From Agromyces laixinhei (lineage in GTDB: Bacteria > Actinomycetota > Actinomycetes > Actinomycetales > Microbacteriaceae), in NCBI RefSeq assembly GCF_006337065.1, contig NZ_CP040872.1, positions 1,054,001 to 1,118,000 on the forward strand: 64,000 bases of DNA, written 5' to 3'. The notes beneath the pieces were generated by a model. That model worked only from the letters and a program-made list of their open reading frames with translations, did not search any database and was not told where the DNA came from. The stretch's first letter is position 1, and each line of letters begins with the position of its first letter. Made by a program: the position numbers and the translations under genes. Shown here in pieces: positions 38,949 through 48,421 of this stretch.

Positions 38949-39491
38949 TTACTCCTGAGAAGAGTGGGTGGGCCCGGAAGAGTGGGTGGGCGGGCTCACG
39001 TCGGCGGTGCCCGGCGGGTCGAACCGCCAGCTCGGCGCAAGTTGCCGCAGCCGCAGGCCGCGCCACTGCCAGAACGCCCACGTCGGGTACCAGGCCAATG
39101 GGTCGAGCGCCCCGGCGCTTGCGCGCAACTGGTCGCGATACAGGGTGCGGCCGTCGGGCAGCGCCGAGACGGCCATGCGGTGGTCCCAGCTGCCGAAGGC
39201 GGCGAACGGGCCCGTCAGCGGGCTTCCGCCGTCACGGAGCATCCGCACCCCCTCTGGCAGGCCGCCGGGGCTCGTCAGTTCGACGCGCTCCTCGCCGACC
39301 GCGAAGCGGCGGAAGGCGAGCACCCGCAACCGGTGCGGGCCGTCGGGCCACATCGTCGGCAGACCGCCCGGCTCGACCGACTCGAAGTCGAGCCACGGGG
39401 CGACGACCTCGCGCAGCACGGCCGGGCTCCGAAGCGCCCGCCACGCGGCATCCGGAGTCGTGTCGAGCGTGAGTTTCAAGAGCACCCGCAT
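38949..39491 (-). CDS. SRPBCC-fold (START/polyketide-cyclase-like) protein
   Basis: 180 aa from ATG 39491. Begins RVLLKLTLDTTPDAAWRALR, typical of the SRPBCC helix-grip fold, with SWDHRMAVSALPDGRTLYRD later and an aromatic WYPTWAFWQWR near the end. Binds an unknown hydrophobic ligand. A Ser/Thr/His-rich C-terminal tail repeats the words THSSGP and THSSQ. Confidence 0.72.
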   Translation of the reverse strand: MRVLLKLTLDTTPDAAWRALRSPAVLREVVAPWLDFESVEPGGLPTMWPDGPHRLRVLAFRRFAVGEERVELTSPGGLPEGVRMLRDGGSPLTGPFAAFGSWDHRMAVSALPDGRTLYRDQLRASAGALDPLAWYPTWAFWQWRGLRLRQLAPSWRFDPPGTADVSPPTHSSGPTHSSQE

Positions 39492-39591
39492 GAGCCGAGA
39501 GTAGGGCGGCCGGATGCCGCGGCCAAGCGCCGCGCCGGATTCGGAGCCACTCCTCGGGGTGCGTCCGCACTGAACGCCTAGACTCCCGCAC

Positions 39592-40845
39592 ATGCCCGAC
39601 GGACTCTGGTGGTTGCCATCCCTCCTCGTCTTCGCCGCTGCTGCGGTCGTGCTCACCGGTGCGGTCGTGGCACTGCGGCGGTTCGGCGCCCGGCGTGAGC
39701 AGGCGGCGCTCGCCGACGGTGCCGACGTCGAAGCCAGGGCGAAGGGGCACATCGTGCGGGCCGACAACGCGGTGCGCGACGCCGAGCGTGAACTCGCATT
39801 CGCCGAGGCCCAGTTCGGCCCTGACGCGGCGCGGGCCCTGCGGAGCGCACTCGACTCGGCGCACGGCTGGATGCGTGAGGCGTTCATCCTGCAGCAGCGC
39901 CTCGATGACGCCGAGGCCGACACCGCCGCCGAACGCCGCACCTGGAGCGCCCGCATCGACGGCCTCTGCGCCTCGGCTGTCGGGGCACTCGACGACGCCG
40001 AGGCTGCGCTCGCCGTGCGGCGGCGTACCGAGCGCGGCGCCCACGAGGAGCTGCCGGCGCTCCGCGCTGATGTCGAACGGCTGGAACGCCGACGCATCGA
40101 GGCCGGCGCCATGCTCGGCCGGCTCGCGACGCGCTTCGCGGAGTCGGCACTGGCGCCCGCGCGGGCGGCGGCCACCCGCGTCGACACGGCCCTCGCGGGC
40201 GCCGGAGGCGCGCTCGACGAGGCCGAGGTGCGGCTCGGCCGCTCGAAGCCGACCGCCGACCTCCTCGGTGCCGCGGGTGATCGGCTCGACCGAGCAGGCC
40301 GCGACCTCGACGAGATCGACTCGGTCGAACTCTCGCTCGCCGCTGCGCAGCAGGAAGCCGCCGAGGAGGCCGCGGCGCTCGATCGCGAGCTCGTCGCGGC
40401 GCGGCGGGAGCGCGACGCGCAGGAGGATGCGGACGCCGCCGATGCGATCGGAATCGTGATCGGCGCGGCTTCGGCGGCGATGGCGGGCCGTGCCGAGCTC
40501 GCAGGGGATCCGTTCGCCGATCGTGACCGGATCCGGGCCTGCCGCGACCGCCTCGAGGTCGCCCGCGCAGCGGCACGCAACGCCCAGGGCCGGCTCGACG
40601 GCGCGCGGGGTGCGCTCGGCGGGGCGATGGCCATCGCCGAGAGTCAGCTGCGGGTCGCGCGCTCCGCGATCGAGCGCGGCGGTCATGCCATCGGCGCCGA
40701 GGCTCGCACTCGACTGGCCGAGGCCGAGCGTCAACTCATCATCGCCAGGCAGGAGCCCGACCCCGTCGCCGCGCTCGATGCAGCGCGCCGCTCGACGTCG
40801 CGTTCGAGCGACGCCGAGGCGCTCGCCCTCTACCGCGGGTACTGA
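39592..40845 (+). CDS. Membrane-anchored coiled-coil protein of unknown function
   Basis: 417 aa. One N-terminal transmembrane helix (LLVFAAAAVVLTGAVVAL) and then almost continuous Ala/Glu/Arg/Asp-rich helix with heptad character, several segments opening with phrases such as AERELAFAEAQF, LRADVERLERRRIEAG and LAEAERQLIIARQEPDP. The ending is like that of TPM/phage-shock-type scaffold proteins, but no named domain is seen. Possibly a cell-envelope scaffold. Confidence 0.72.
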   Translation: MPDGLWWLPSLLVFAAAAVVLTGAVVALRRFGARREQAALADGADVEARAKGHIVRADNAVRDAERELAFAEAQFGPDAARALRSALDSAHGWMREAFILQQRLDDAEADTAAERRTWSARIDGLCASAVGALDDAEAALAVRRRTERGAHEELPALRADVERLERRRIEAGAMLGRLATRFAESALAPARAAATRVDTALAGAGGALDEAEVRLGRSKPTADLLGAAGDRLDRAGRDLDEIDSVELSLAAAQQEAAEEAAALDRELVAARRERDAQEDADAADAIGIVIGAASAAMAGRAELAGDPFADRDRIRACRDRLEVARAAARNAQGRLDGARGALGGAMAIAESQLRVARSAIERGGHAIGAEARTRLAEAERQLIIARQEPDPVAALDAARRSTSRSSDAEALALYRGY

Positions 40846-40888
40846 CGTGACGACACGTGGAACAGGCGGGGCGCGCAGCGGATAGCCT

Positions 40889-41470
40889 GTGCGGGTGAAC
40901 GCGCAGAGCCCCGATCCCGTCGCCCAGTCCACGTACCAGGTGCGATTCGACTGGGGCGGCCGCGGCGCAGCGCGCGTCACCGAGGGCGTCGACATCGTCG
41001 TGTGGGTCGACGTGCTGCCGGATGCCGCGTCGTCGCGCTCGCCCGCCGAGCTCATCGGTCTCGCACCCGAGCCCGCCGCGGTGCTCCAGGCGGGGCTGGT
41101 CGATGCCACGGCGACCGCCCGGTGGATCCTCGCCGAGCAGGAGCGGCTCGGTCGCAGGGCCTTCCTCGCAATCGTCGCTGCGGGCGACGCCGAGGCGGGA
41201 TTCGCCGCCGACGACCTGCTCGGCGCCGGTGCCGTCATCGACGCGCTCGCCGCGCTCGGCATCGACGACACCTCACCGGAGGCCGCCGTCGCGGCATCGG
41301 CGTTCGGCGGGCTGCGCCGGGCGGTACGGCACCTGACCTCGGCGTCGACGGCGGGCCGCGCCGCGGCGGCATCGGGCCTGGGCGTCGACGCGGTTCACAT
41401 GGCTGCGGCACTCGATGCGAGCGACGCGGCCCGCGTGCTCAGGGGCGGTGCCGAGGCATCCTCCGATTGA
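40889..41470 (+). CDS. 2-phosphosulfolactate phosphatase-like (ComB-fold) protein
   Basis: 193 aa from GTG 40889 (GTG 40895 also possible). ComB pattern: IVVWVDVLPDA, FLAIVAAGDAEAG, FAADDLLGAGAVIDALAALG, then SPEAAVAASAFGGL and GLGVDAVHMAAALDAS. Named for phosphosulfolactate hydrolysis in coenzyme M synthesis, but actinobacterial members probably hydrolyse something else. Its stop codon is inside a 25-bp duplication. Confidence 0.75.
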   Translation: MRVNAQSPDPVAQSTYQVRFDWGGRGAARVTEGVDIVVWVDVLPDAASSRSPAELIGLAPEPAAVLQAGLVDATATARWILAEQERLGRRAFLAIVAAGDAEAGFAADDLLGAGAVIDALAALGIDDTSPEAAVAASAFGGLRRAVRHLTSASTAGRAAAASGLGVDAVHMAAALDASDAARVLRGGAEASSD

Positions 41471-41516
41471 TCGACCGTGACGTGCCCGTCGTTGATCGAC
41501 CGTGACGTGCCCGTCG
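41467..41516. repeat. 25-bp perfect tandem duplication spanning a stop codon
   Basis: TTGATCGACCGTGACGTGCC plus CGTCG occurs at 41467-41491 and again at 41492-41516 without a mismatch. The first copy contains the TGA (41468-41470) of the ComB-like gene. Confidence 0.92.
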
Positions 41517-41554
41517 CGCGGGAAGGCGGCCGAACGGCGGCACGCCGGTCGTGC

Positions 41555-42166
41555 TCAGACCACGACGCTCCCGGCCTTGCGAGCGCGGTGCGCGCGCACC
41601 TTCGCGCGGTTGCCGCAGCGCTGCATCGAGCACCAGCGGCGGCTCGCGGCCCGCGAGGTGTCGAGGTACACCACCGCGCAGTCTGCGCCGGAGCAGCAGC
41701 GGATGCGCAGCGCGTTCACGGGTGCGAAGAGGTCGACGGCGTCACGCGCGATCGTCGAGAGCGCTTGCGCCACGGTCTGCACGGAGCGGCCGGCCTGGCG
41801 CGTGCCGCCGGCGAGCGACGGCGGCACGTCGGGCGTGGCCGCATAGAGGTTCACCATGTCGATGTCGGCGGCGCGCACGGCTTCGTCACGGCTCGCGGCG
41901 ATCGCCATGCGACTGATCGCGTCGCGCAGGCCGACCGCGTCGAAGAGGTCGCGCGACCGAGCGACGCCGACCGCCACGGGAAAGCGCTCGTGCAGCCACC
42001 TCGAGAGGTCGTCGGGCGCGTGCAACTGCTCGACGTTGCGCAGCCCGCCGATGCGACCGGTGTAGGCGAAGTCGAGCGCGAACGAGCCCGAATCGAACCA
42101 CCAGCGAACGTCGTCTCCTGTGGAGATCCACTGCCCGACGGCGATTGAGACGGTTGAGACGGGCAC
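41555..42166 (-). CDS. CGNR zinc-finger protein
   Basis: 203 aa from GTG 42166. N-terminal ABATE domain (FDSGSFALDFAYTGRIGG) and C-terminal zinc finger with CCSGADC and WCSMQRCGNRAKVRAHRAR. Stress-linked putative regulators in actinobacteria. The spacing of the cysteines and the basic tail fit DNA binding. Confidence 0.88.
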   Translation of the reverse strand: MPVSTVSIAVGQWISTGDDVRWWFDSGSFALDFAYTGRIGGLRNVEQLHAPDDLSRWLHERFPVAVGVARSRDLFDAVGLRDAISRMAIAASRDEAVRAADIDMVNLYAATPDVPPSLAGGTRQAGRSVQTVAQALSTIARDAVDLFAPVNALRIRCCSGADCAVVYLDTSRAASRRWCSMQRCGNRAKVRAHRARKAGSVVV

Positions 42167-42213
42167 GCCAACAATCTAGCCGGTGACGGCGCACGCGGCC
42201 GACCCGCGACCCG

Positions 42214-42711
42214 TCACTCGGCTGCGGCGCTCGCGGCCCTGCGACGCACCGCGGGGGTGATCTCGCGGCGACGCCACACGATGAGGTTCGCATGGTCGAA
42301 CCCGCGCCGGCACAACCCGCAACTCAACTGGCGTCGCGGCTCGCGGTAGCGGAAGTGCTCGTGGCCGGCCGGGCAGCGTCCGACCCACGGTGCGAGTTCG
42401 TGCGCGACCTCGCCGTCGTGGGTGCGCCGGCCGACGTAGCCGAGGTCTGAGGCGATCGAGGCCCACTTCTGCCCATGGCCTGCGCGCGACCCGGCGAGCG
42501 CGTGGGCGACCTCGTGCAGGAGGATCTGGTGGATCTCGTCGTCGTCGTACCGCGCAGCGAGGTAGCGCGAGACCGAGATGCGCTTGTCGGTGTAGTTGCA
42601 GAGACCGGCCCGCTTCTTCGCGTTGTCGAACGCGAAGCTCCAGGCAGTGGCGTCGAGATGCAGCACGATGAGCGCCTCGGCCCACCGTCGCACCCGTTCG
42701 AGATCCGCCAT
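42214..42711 (-). CDS. SprT-like zinc metalloprotease-fold protein
   Basis: 165 aa from ATG 42711. Zinc-protease motif HEVAH (66-70), preceded by KRISVSRYLAARYDDDEIHQ, and a C-terminal zinc ribbon using Cys113 and Cys131/Cys134. SprT-like proteins resemble the DNA-protein-crosslink protease Spartan; activity here is unproven. Confidence 0.86.
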   Translation of the reverse strand: MADLERVRRWAEALIVLHLDATAWSFAFDNAKKRAGLCNYTDKRISVSRYLAARYDDDEIHQILLHEVAHALAGSRAGHGQKWASIASDLGYVGRRTHDGEVAHELAPWVGRCPAGHEHFRYREPRRQLSCGLCRRGFDHANLIVWRRREITPAVRRRAASAAAE

Positions 42712-42737
42712 GAGAGAGAGAATAGACCCGACGGCCG

Positions 42738-43919
42738 TCACTGGGGAGGGGAATCTGCAGGTGCGAGCGGCACCCGGTACAGCCGGTCGTCGCCGTCGCT
42801 CGGCGAGCCGCGCCCGTCGGTGTTGTTCGAGAGCAGCCACAGCGACCCGTCGGGCCCAGGCGTGACGTCGCGGAGGCGACCCGGTTCGCCGGTGAACCAC
42901 GGCGTCGCTGCGAGTGCGCCGCCGGTGGTCGCGGGCGCGATCGCCCAGAGGCGTTCGCCGCGAAGCGCCGCGAGGAAGAGCGTGTCACCGATCACCGCGA
43001 GACCGCTCGGGCTCGCCTCCGACGTCGACCACTGCATGACGGGGTCGACGAAACGCGGGTCGCCCGCGACGCCCTCGACGATCGGCCATCCGTAGTTGGC
43101 GCCGCGCGAGATGCGGTTCAGCTCGTCCCACCTGTTCTGGCCGAACTCTGCGGCCCACAGCTCGCCGTTCGCATCCCACGCGATGCCCTGCGGGTTGCGG
43201 TGACCGAGCGACCACACGGCGTTGCTGTACGGGTTGCCCGGCGCTGCGGCGCCGTCGGGCGTCACCCGCAGGATCTTGCCCGACAGCGACGCCGGGTCCT
43301 GCGCGGCATTCGGGTCGCCGGCGTCGCCGGTCGTCACGTAGAGCAGGCCGTCGGGCCCGAAGGCGATGCGACCGCCGTTGTGCGTCGCCGCGCCGCGGGG
43401 GATGCCGGTCAGCACGTCTTCGGGTGCTCCGAGCGCGAGCGCGCCCTGTGCACCGGTGAGCGGCATCCGCACGACGCGGTTGTCGGATTCGGCCGTGTGG
43501 TACGCGTAGACGCGATCTGGCCGTGTGCCGTCGCCGGGCAGGAACGCGAGCCCGAGCAGCCCGCCCTCGCCGCCGGCCGCGACGCCCGGTACGACGCCCG
43601 CGACACGCAGCGAGCCGTCGGGCAGCACCTCGACGATGTCGCCGCGGTCGCGCTCGCTGACGAGCACACCGCCGCTCGGCAGCACGAGGATCGACCAGGG
43701 CGCTTCGAGTCCCGAGGCGATCGGTTCGGGGGCACCCGCGGGTTGCAGCACGGGCGGCGCGGGCGAGGCGGGTACGGTCGTCGGCGGGGTCGTCGGGCTC
43801 GGCAGCGGCGTCGGCGTCGGCAGCGGGGGAGCCGGCGCGCACGCCGCGAGTGCGAGCGACGCGGCGAGCGCGAGCGCGAACGAGAGGCCGAGCTGCGATG
43901 CGACCCGAGTGCGTGGCAT
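42738..43919 (-). CDS. PQQ-dependent sugar dehydrogenase-like lipoprotein
   Basis: 393 aa from ATG 43919. Signal peptide with lipobox LAAC (Cys27), a Pro/Thr-rich linker (PTPTPLPSPTTPPTT) and a beta-propeller of the soluble glucose/sorbosone dehydrogenase type: LGHRNPQGIAWDANGELWAA, EFGQNRWDELNRI, NYGWP. Exported and lipid-anchored. No PQQ biosynthesis genes are in the window, so cofactor supply is unknown. Confidence 0.88.
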   Translation of the reverse strand: MPRTRVASQLGLSFALALAASLALAACAPAPPLPTPTPLPSPTTPPTTVPASPAPPVLQPAGAPEPIASGLEAPWSILVLPSGGVLVSERDRGDIVEVLPDGSLRVAGVVPGVAAGGEGGLLGLAFLPGDGTRPDRVYAYHTAESDNRVVRMPLTGAQGALALGAPEDVLTGIPRGAATHNGGRIAFGPDGLLYVTTGDAGDPNAAQDPASLSGKILRVTPDGAAAPGNPYSNAVWSLGHRNPQGIAWDANGELWAAEFGQNRWDELNRISRGANYGWPIVEGVAGDPRFVDPVMQWSTSEASPSGLAVIGDTLFLAALRGERLWAIAPATTGGALAATPWFTGEPGRLRDVTPGPDGSLWLLSNNTDGRGSPSDGDDRLYRVPLAPADSPPQ

Positions 43920-44005
43920 TCTTCCTCCCGCCCCCGTCTGCCCCGACCACCTCAGTCTGCCCCGAAGTATCCCGGTCTGCGCCGAGTCCGCGCCAGAATG
44001 GGAGC

Positions 44006-44782
44006 ATGCCCGCCGAGAACGATGTGCACAGCATCGACTTGAACAGCGACCTCGGAGAGTCGTTCGGAGCGTGGCGCCTCGGCGACGACGAGGCGATGTT
44101 CGCCCTCGTCTCGAGCGCGAACATCGCCTGCGGGTTCCACGCTGGAGACCCGGTGACGATGCTCGCGAGTGCACGCCGTGCCGCACGCCACGGCGTCGCG
44201 CTCGGCGCCCACCCCGGCTACCGCGACCTCGCGGGGTTCGGCCGTCGCGATCTCGACGCGACTCCCACCGAGATCGCCGCCGAACTCCTCGCCCAGCTCG
44301 GCGCGCTCGACGGCACCGCCCGCGCCGCCGGCACGCGGGTGCGATACGTCAAGGCGCACGGCGCGCTCTACCACCGCCTCGCCGCCGACGAGTCGGCCGC
44401 CCACGCCTTCGCCGAGGCTGTCGCGGCATTCGACCCGGCGCTCACGGTGCTCGGCCAGCCGTCGGGCGCGATCGTCAGGGCAGCGGATGCCGCGGGGCTC
44501 CGCTACGCCCGAGAGGCCTTCGTCGACCGGGGCTATGCGGCAGGCGGCTCGCTCGTGCCGCGCGGCGAGCCCGGTGCCGTCGTCGACGATCCCGCCGCGG
44601 CATCCGATCGGGCACTCGAGATCGCCGAGACCGGCGGCATCACCGCCGACGACGGCAGCAGGGTCGAGCTCGCACCCGACTCGCTGTGCCTGCACGGCGA
44701 CACCCCCGGGGCCGTCGCGATCGCCCGAGCCGTACGGGCAGCGCTCGAGGGTGCCGGGTTCGAGATCGAGGCGTTCGCGTGA
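44006..44782 (+). CDS. pxpA: 5-oxoprolinase subunit PxpA (LamB/YcsF)
   Basis: 258 aa. Starts IDLNSDLGESFGAWRLGDDE, with SANIACGFHAGDPV and VRYVKAHGALY, the LamB/YcsF signatures. With PxpB and PxpC it opens 5-oxoproline to glutamate using ATP. Divergent from the dehydrogenase-like gene; GTGA overlap with pxpB. Confidence 0.93.
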   Translation: MPAENDVHSIDLNSDLGESFGAWRLGDDEAMFALVSSANIACGFHAGDPVTMLASARRAARHGVALGAHPGYRDLAGFGRRDLDATPTEIAAELLAQLGALDGTARAAGTRVRYVKAHGALYHRLAADESAAHAFAEAVAAFDPALTVLGQPSGAIVRAADAAGLRYAREAFVDRGYAAGGSLVPRGEPGAVVDDPAAASDRALEIAETGGITADDGSRVELAPDSLCLHGDTPGAVAIARAVRAALEGAGFEIEAFA

Positions 44783-45405
44783 GCCGCCGCCTCCTGCCGA
44801 GCGGAGACGCGGCGCTGCTCGTCGAGTGCGACAGCCTCGATGAGGTGCTCGCGCTGCACGACGCGCTCGCCGCCGACCCGCCGCAGGGTCTCGTCGAGCT
44901 CGTTCCGGCCGCTCGCACGATCCTCGTCGCGATCGATCCCGGGCGACTGCCGCTCGAGTCGGCGGCGACCTGGGTGCGTCGCATCACCGCCGGTGCCGTC
45001 GTCGACGCGGTAGGGCCGGCCCCCGCGACGATCCCGGTGGTCTACGACGGCGATGACCTGGCCGAGACCGCGGCCACGCTCGCCGTCTCGCCCGAAGCGC
45101 TCGTCGCCCGCCACTCGGCGGCCGAGTGGCGGGTCGCGTTCATCGGCTTCGCTCCGGGATTCGGCTATCTCGTGAGCGACGACTGGCCGTTCGAGGTGCC
45201 GAGGCTCGACGCGCCGCGGACCCGCGTGCCGGCGGGTGCCGTCGCGCTCGCCGGGGCGTTCGGCGGCGTGTACCCGCGGCCGAGCCCCGGCGGCTGGCGC
45301 CTGATCGGCCGCACCGACGCGACCCTGTGGAGCCCGTCGGCCGATGAGCCGGCCCTGCTGGCTCCCGGCCGACGCATCCGCTTCGAGGCGGTCGATGCGT
45401 CATGA
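44779..45405 (+). CDS. pxpB: 5-oxoprolinase subunit PxpB
   Basis: 208 aa from GTG 44779. Kip-I/allophanate-hydrolase-subunit-1 domain: IPVVYDGDDLAETAATL, AFIGFAPGFGYLVSDDW, TRVPAGAVALAGAFGGVYP, GGWRLIGRTDATLW. Overlaps pxpA by GTGA and pxpC by ATGA. Part of the cytosolic 5-oxoproline-recycling complex. Confidence 0.93.
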   Translation: MSRRLLPSGDAALLVECDSLDEVLALHDALAADPPQGLVELVPAARTILVAIDPGRLPLESAATWVRRITAGAVVDAVGPAPATIPVVYDGDDLAETAATLAVSPEALVARHSAAEWRVAFIGFAPGFGYLVSDDWPFEVPRLDAPRTRVPAGAVALAGAFGGVYPRPSPGGWRLIGRTDATLWSPSADEPALLAPGRRIRFEAVDAS

Positions 45406-46262
45406 GCCGCCTGCACGTCGAACAGCCCGGCGCCCTCGCGCTCGTCGAGGACCTCGGCCGCCCGGGACTGGCGCATCTCGGGGTCGCCGCTTCGGGGGCG
45501 CTCGATCGCGGTGCGCTCTCGCTCGCGAACCGGCTCGTCGGCAACCCCGACGATGCCGCGGGGCTCGAACTCCTCGTCGGCGGCTTCCGCGCGCGCTTCG
45601 AGGGCGAGGTGTGGTTCGCCATCGCTGGCGCGTTGGGGGGCACCCGGCTCGACGGTCGCGCGATCGCCCCGTACACGGCGGTCCGCGCCCCCGACGGAGC
45701 GGTGCTCGAGGTCGGCACGGCCGAACGCGGCATCCGCTACCTGCTCGCAGTACGCGGCGGACTCGACGTGCCGGCAGTGCTGGGCTCGCGTTCGCGCGAC
45801 ACCCTCGCCGCGCTCGGCCCCGACCCCGTCGGCCCGGGCAGCGTGCTCGAGATCGGCGCGGAGCCCGAGGCATCCGTGCCGGTCGTCGGCAACGACGTCG
45901 CGTTCCCGCCGCCGCAGGGGGCGGTGACCCTCGCACTGCACGCCGGGCCGAGGGCCGACTGGTTCACGGATGCCTCGCGCGCCGCGCTCTTCGAGACCGA
46001 GTGGGCTCTCTCGGAGCAGGCCGACCGCATCGGCGCCCGGCTCGTCGGGCCGGCGCTCGACCGGATCCGCCCGGGCGAGCTGCCGAGCGAGGCGACCGTG
46101 CCCGGCTCCATCCAGGTCGCGGGCGACGGGCAGCCGACGATCCTGCTCGCCGACCGACCGGTCACCGGGGGTTACCCCGTCATCGCGATCGTCGCTCGCG
46201 CGTCGCTCGACGCGGTCGCCCAGCTCCGACCCGGCCAGGCGGTGCGCTTCCGCCACGCGTGA
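45402..46262 (+). CDS. pxpC: 5-oxoprolinase subunit PxpC
   Basis: 286 aa. Biotin-dependent-carboxyltransferase-like domain (allophanate hydrolase subunit 2): VEDLGRPGLAHLGVAASGALD at the N-terminus, LAVRGGLDVPAVLGSRSRDTL in the middle, TVPGSIQVAGDGQPTILLAD and VTGGYPVIAIV at the end. Completes a contiguous pxpABC operon. Confidence 0.93.
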   Translation: MSRLHVEQPGALALVEDLGRPGLAHLGVAASGALDRGALSLANRLVGNPDDAAGLELLVGGFRARFEGEVWFAIAGALGGTRLDGRAIAPYTAVRAPDGAVLEVGTAERGIRYLLAVRGGLDVPAVLGSRSRDTLAALGPDPVGPGSVLEIGAEPEASVPVVGNDVAFPPPQGAVTLALHAGPRADWFTDASRAALFETEWALSEQADRIGARLVGPALDRIRPGELPSEATVPGSIQVAGDGQPTILLADRPVTGGYPVIAIVARASLDAVAQLRPGQAVRFRHA

Positions 46263-46307
46263 ACGCAGGCCGGGGCGACGAGTGAGCGGCGAGCGCGGCG
46301 CGTTGCG

Positions 46308-47033
46308 TCAGGACTCGTCCCCGACCCGCACGAGCCCCGACTCGTACGCGAACACGGCGATCTGCACTCGATCGCGCAGCGCGAGCTTCGTGAGCAGCCG
46401 CGACACGTACGACTTCACCGTCGCCTCGCTGAGGAAGAGCCGCGCGGCGATCGCCGCGTTCGGAAGGCCCCGGGCGACGAGCGTCGCGACGGCCGTCTCG
46501 CGTTCGGTCAATTCGTCGAGACGCTCGCGCATCAGTTCGGCGACGGGTTGCTGCTGCACATATCGGTCGATCATGCGACCGATGACCGCCGGTGCGAGCA
46601 TGGCCTCGCCGGCCGCCACGACGTGGACTGCGTTCACGAGACCGGCGGGTGAGATGTCCTTCAGCAGGTATCCGGATGCCCCTGCGCGGATCGCGCCGTA
46701 CACGAACTCGTCGAGGTCGAACGTCGTGAGCGCGATCACGCGTGGCGCGGGTCCCGGCAGGGCGACGATGCGGCGCGTCGCCTCGATGCCGTCGAGTCGT
46801 GGCATTCGCACGTCCATGAGCACAACGTCGGGCCGGGTCGCCATTGCCTGTTCGACGGCCTCGATGCCGTCGGCGGCCTCGGCGACGATGTCGAAGCCGG
46901 CCCGCTCGAGGATGAGACGGAACCCCGCGCGAACGAGGTACTGGTCGTCGACGACGAGCACCCGGATCGCGGCGTCAGTCGTGCGGTCGGCATCCGGCGT
47001 GCCATCCACATGACGCGCGTCGGCGGGCTTCAC
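46308..47033 (-). CDS. NarL/LuxR-type response regulator
   Basis: 241 aa. Receiver domain with phosphoacceptor Asp74 in VVLMDVRMPRLDG and a C-terminal LuxR HTH: LTERETAVATLVARGLPNAA, LFLSEATVKSYVSRLLTKL. A 20-residue charged extension precedes the receiver. Overlaps the stop of the histidine kinase gene by ATGA, forming one two-component operon. Confidence 0.93.
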   Translation of the reverse strand: MKPADARHVDGTPDADRTTDAAIRVLVVDDQYLVRAGFRLILERAGFDIVAEAADGIEAVEQAMATRPDVVLMDVRMPRLDGIEATRRIVALPGPAPRVIALTTFDLDEFVYGAIRAGASGYLLKDISPAGLVNAVHVVAAGEAMLAPAVIGRMIDRYVQQQPVAELMRERLDELTERETAVATLVARGLPNAAIAARLFLSEATVKSYVSRLLTKLALRDRVQIAVFAYESGLVRVGDES

Positions 47034-48232
47034 GTCGCCGCCCGCGGGAACACCGCGCGTACCAGGAACCCATCGGCGGATGCGCCGGCATCGAGCCGCC
47101 CGCCGTAGATCGCGGCGCGTTCCCGCATGCCGATGAGGCCGTGGCCGGGCCCGGCAGAGGCGTCCCGCGCTCCTGAGGTGCCAGGTGCTGCTGGTACTGC
47201 CGAGCCGCCCGCGGCGCCCGTGCCGTAGTCGACGACCTCGATCGTGAGCGATTCGGGGTCGCAGCGCACGGCTACCTGCGCGCGTCGGGCGCCCGAGTGC
47301 TTCCGCACGTTCGTCAGCGCCTCCTGCACGATACGGTAGGCGGCGAGCCCGAGCCCCGGCGGCACGTCCTCGTGCGCGCCCGACATCTCGAGGTCGACCT
47401 CGAGGCCGGTGGACCTCGCCGCGGTCACGAGCTCGCCGATCGCGGCGATGTCGGGCTGCGGTGCGAGACCGTCGGCGGCATCCGGCTCGCGGAGGAGCGA
47501 GACGATGCGGCGTACCTCGTCAAGCGAGCTCGTGCCGGCCACCCGGATCGCGGCGAGTGCGCCGCGCACGTACTCGGGATCCTCATCGACGACCTGCTCG
47601 GCGGCGCCGGCCTGCACGACCATTACGCTGACCGAGTGCGCGAGCACGTCATGCAGTTCGCGGGCGATCCGGGACCGTTCCGCAGTGACGGCCGCTTCGG
47701 CCTGCTCGCGTGCCTCGGTCTCGGCAGCGCGCGCCCTGATCGCCGCAGCGACGGCCCGGGCCTCGGAGGTGCGCAGTCCCCAGCCCGCGGCGAACCCGAC
47801 GGCGCAGACCGTCCAGTGGAAGACGATCTCATCCGCCCCCTGCAGTACGGGGAGGAAGACATCGGCGAGGAGGAGCGCCGTGGCCGCCGCTCCGGCGCCG
47901 ATCCACGGCAGCCGACCGCGTCCGTGCCGCGCGAGGCTGTACAGGGCGAGCACGAACGGTACGAGCTGGCCCCAGAACAGCGACTGCATGTGCCCGAGGG
48001 TGAGCACCCCGATGACGAGCCAGACGACGAATACGCCGGGCAGGAGCCAGGTGCGCAGCCGACGCTGAGAGAGCAGCGCCGCGGCGAGCACGACGCCGAT
48101 CGAGCTCACGACCGGCGATCCGTCGCCCAGCACGGACTCGATGAGCCCGAAGGCCTCGGCGACGCCGGCGCAGGCGAGGGCGAGTGCGAGCGCGGCATCC
48201 TGCAGCCCGTGCCAGAACCGTCGCCGTTCCAT
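47030..48232 (-). CDS. Sensor histidine kinase (NarL-type partner)
   Basis: 400 aa from ATG 48232 (ATG 48271 adds 13 residues). Five or six transmembrane helices in the first 160 residues and no large sensor loop, then a HisKA_3 dimerisation domain with His194 in RIARELHDVLAHS and an HATPase domain (LTNVRKHSGARRAQVAV, GHGLIGMRERAAIYGG). Probably senses a membrane signal. Likely target: the divergent membrane protein at 48422. Confidence 0.92.
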   Translation of the reverse strand: MERRRFWHGLQDAALALALACAGVAEAFGLIESVLGDGSPVVSSIGVVLAAALLSQRRLRTWLLPGVFVVWLVIGVLTLGHMQSLFWGQLVPFVLALYSLARHGRGRLPWIGAGAAATALLLADVFLPVLQGADEIVFHWTVCAVGFAAGWGLRTSEARAVAAAIRARAAETEAREQAEAAVTAERSRIARELHDVLAHSVSVMVVQAGAAEQVVDEDPEYVRGALAAIRVAGTSSLDEVRRIVSLLREPDAADGLAPQPDIAAIGELVTAARSTGLEVDLEMSGAHEDVPPGLGLAAYRIVQEALTNVRKHSGARRAQVAVRCDPESLTIEVVDYGTGAAGGSAVPAAPGTSGARDASAGPGHGLIGMRERAAIYGGRLDAGASADGFLVRAVFPRAAT

Positions 48233-48421
48233 GGCCTCACGGTAGCGCCATGCCGGCCGTGCGCGCGTCATCCCGCGGTCGATCCCGGCATCGACCCGAG
48301 TCGATGCCGGCAGCGACGGCAGTCACCGAGCTCTGGCCGCGCGGGGGATCCGCCTGCCACGGAACCTCACTAACTTCGGGCATCGACCGGCGACCCGCCG
48401 GCACTGACCGAAGGAGTTCCG

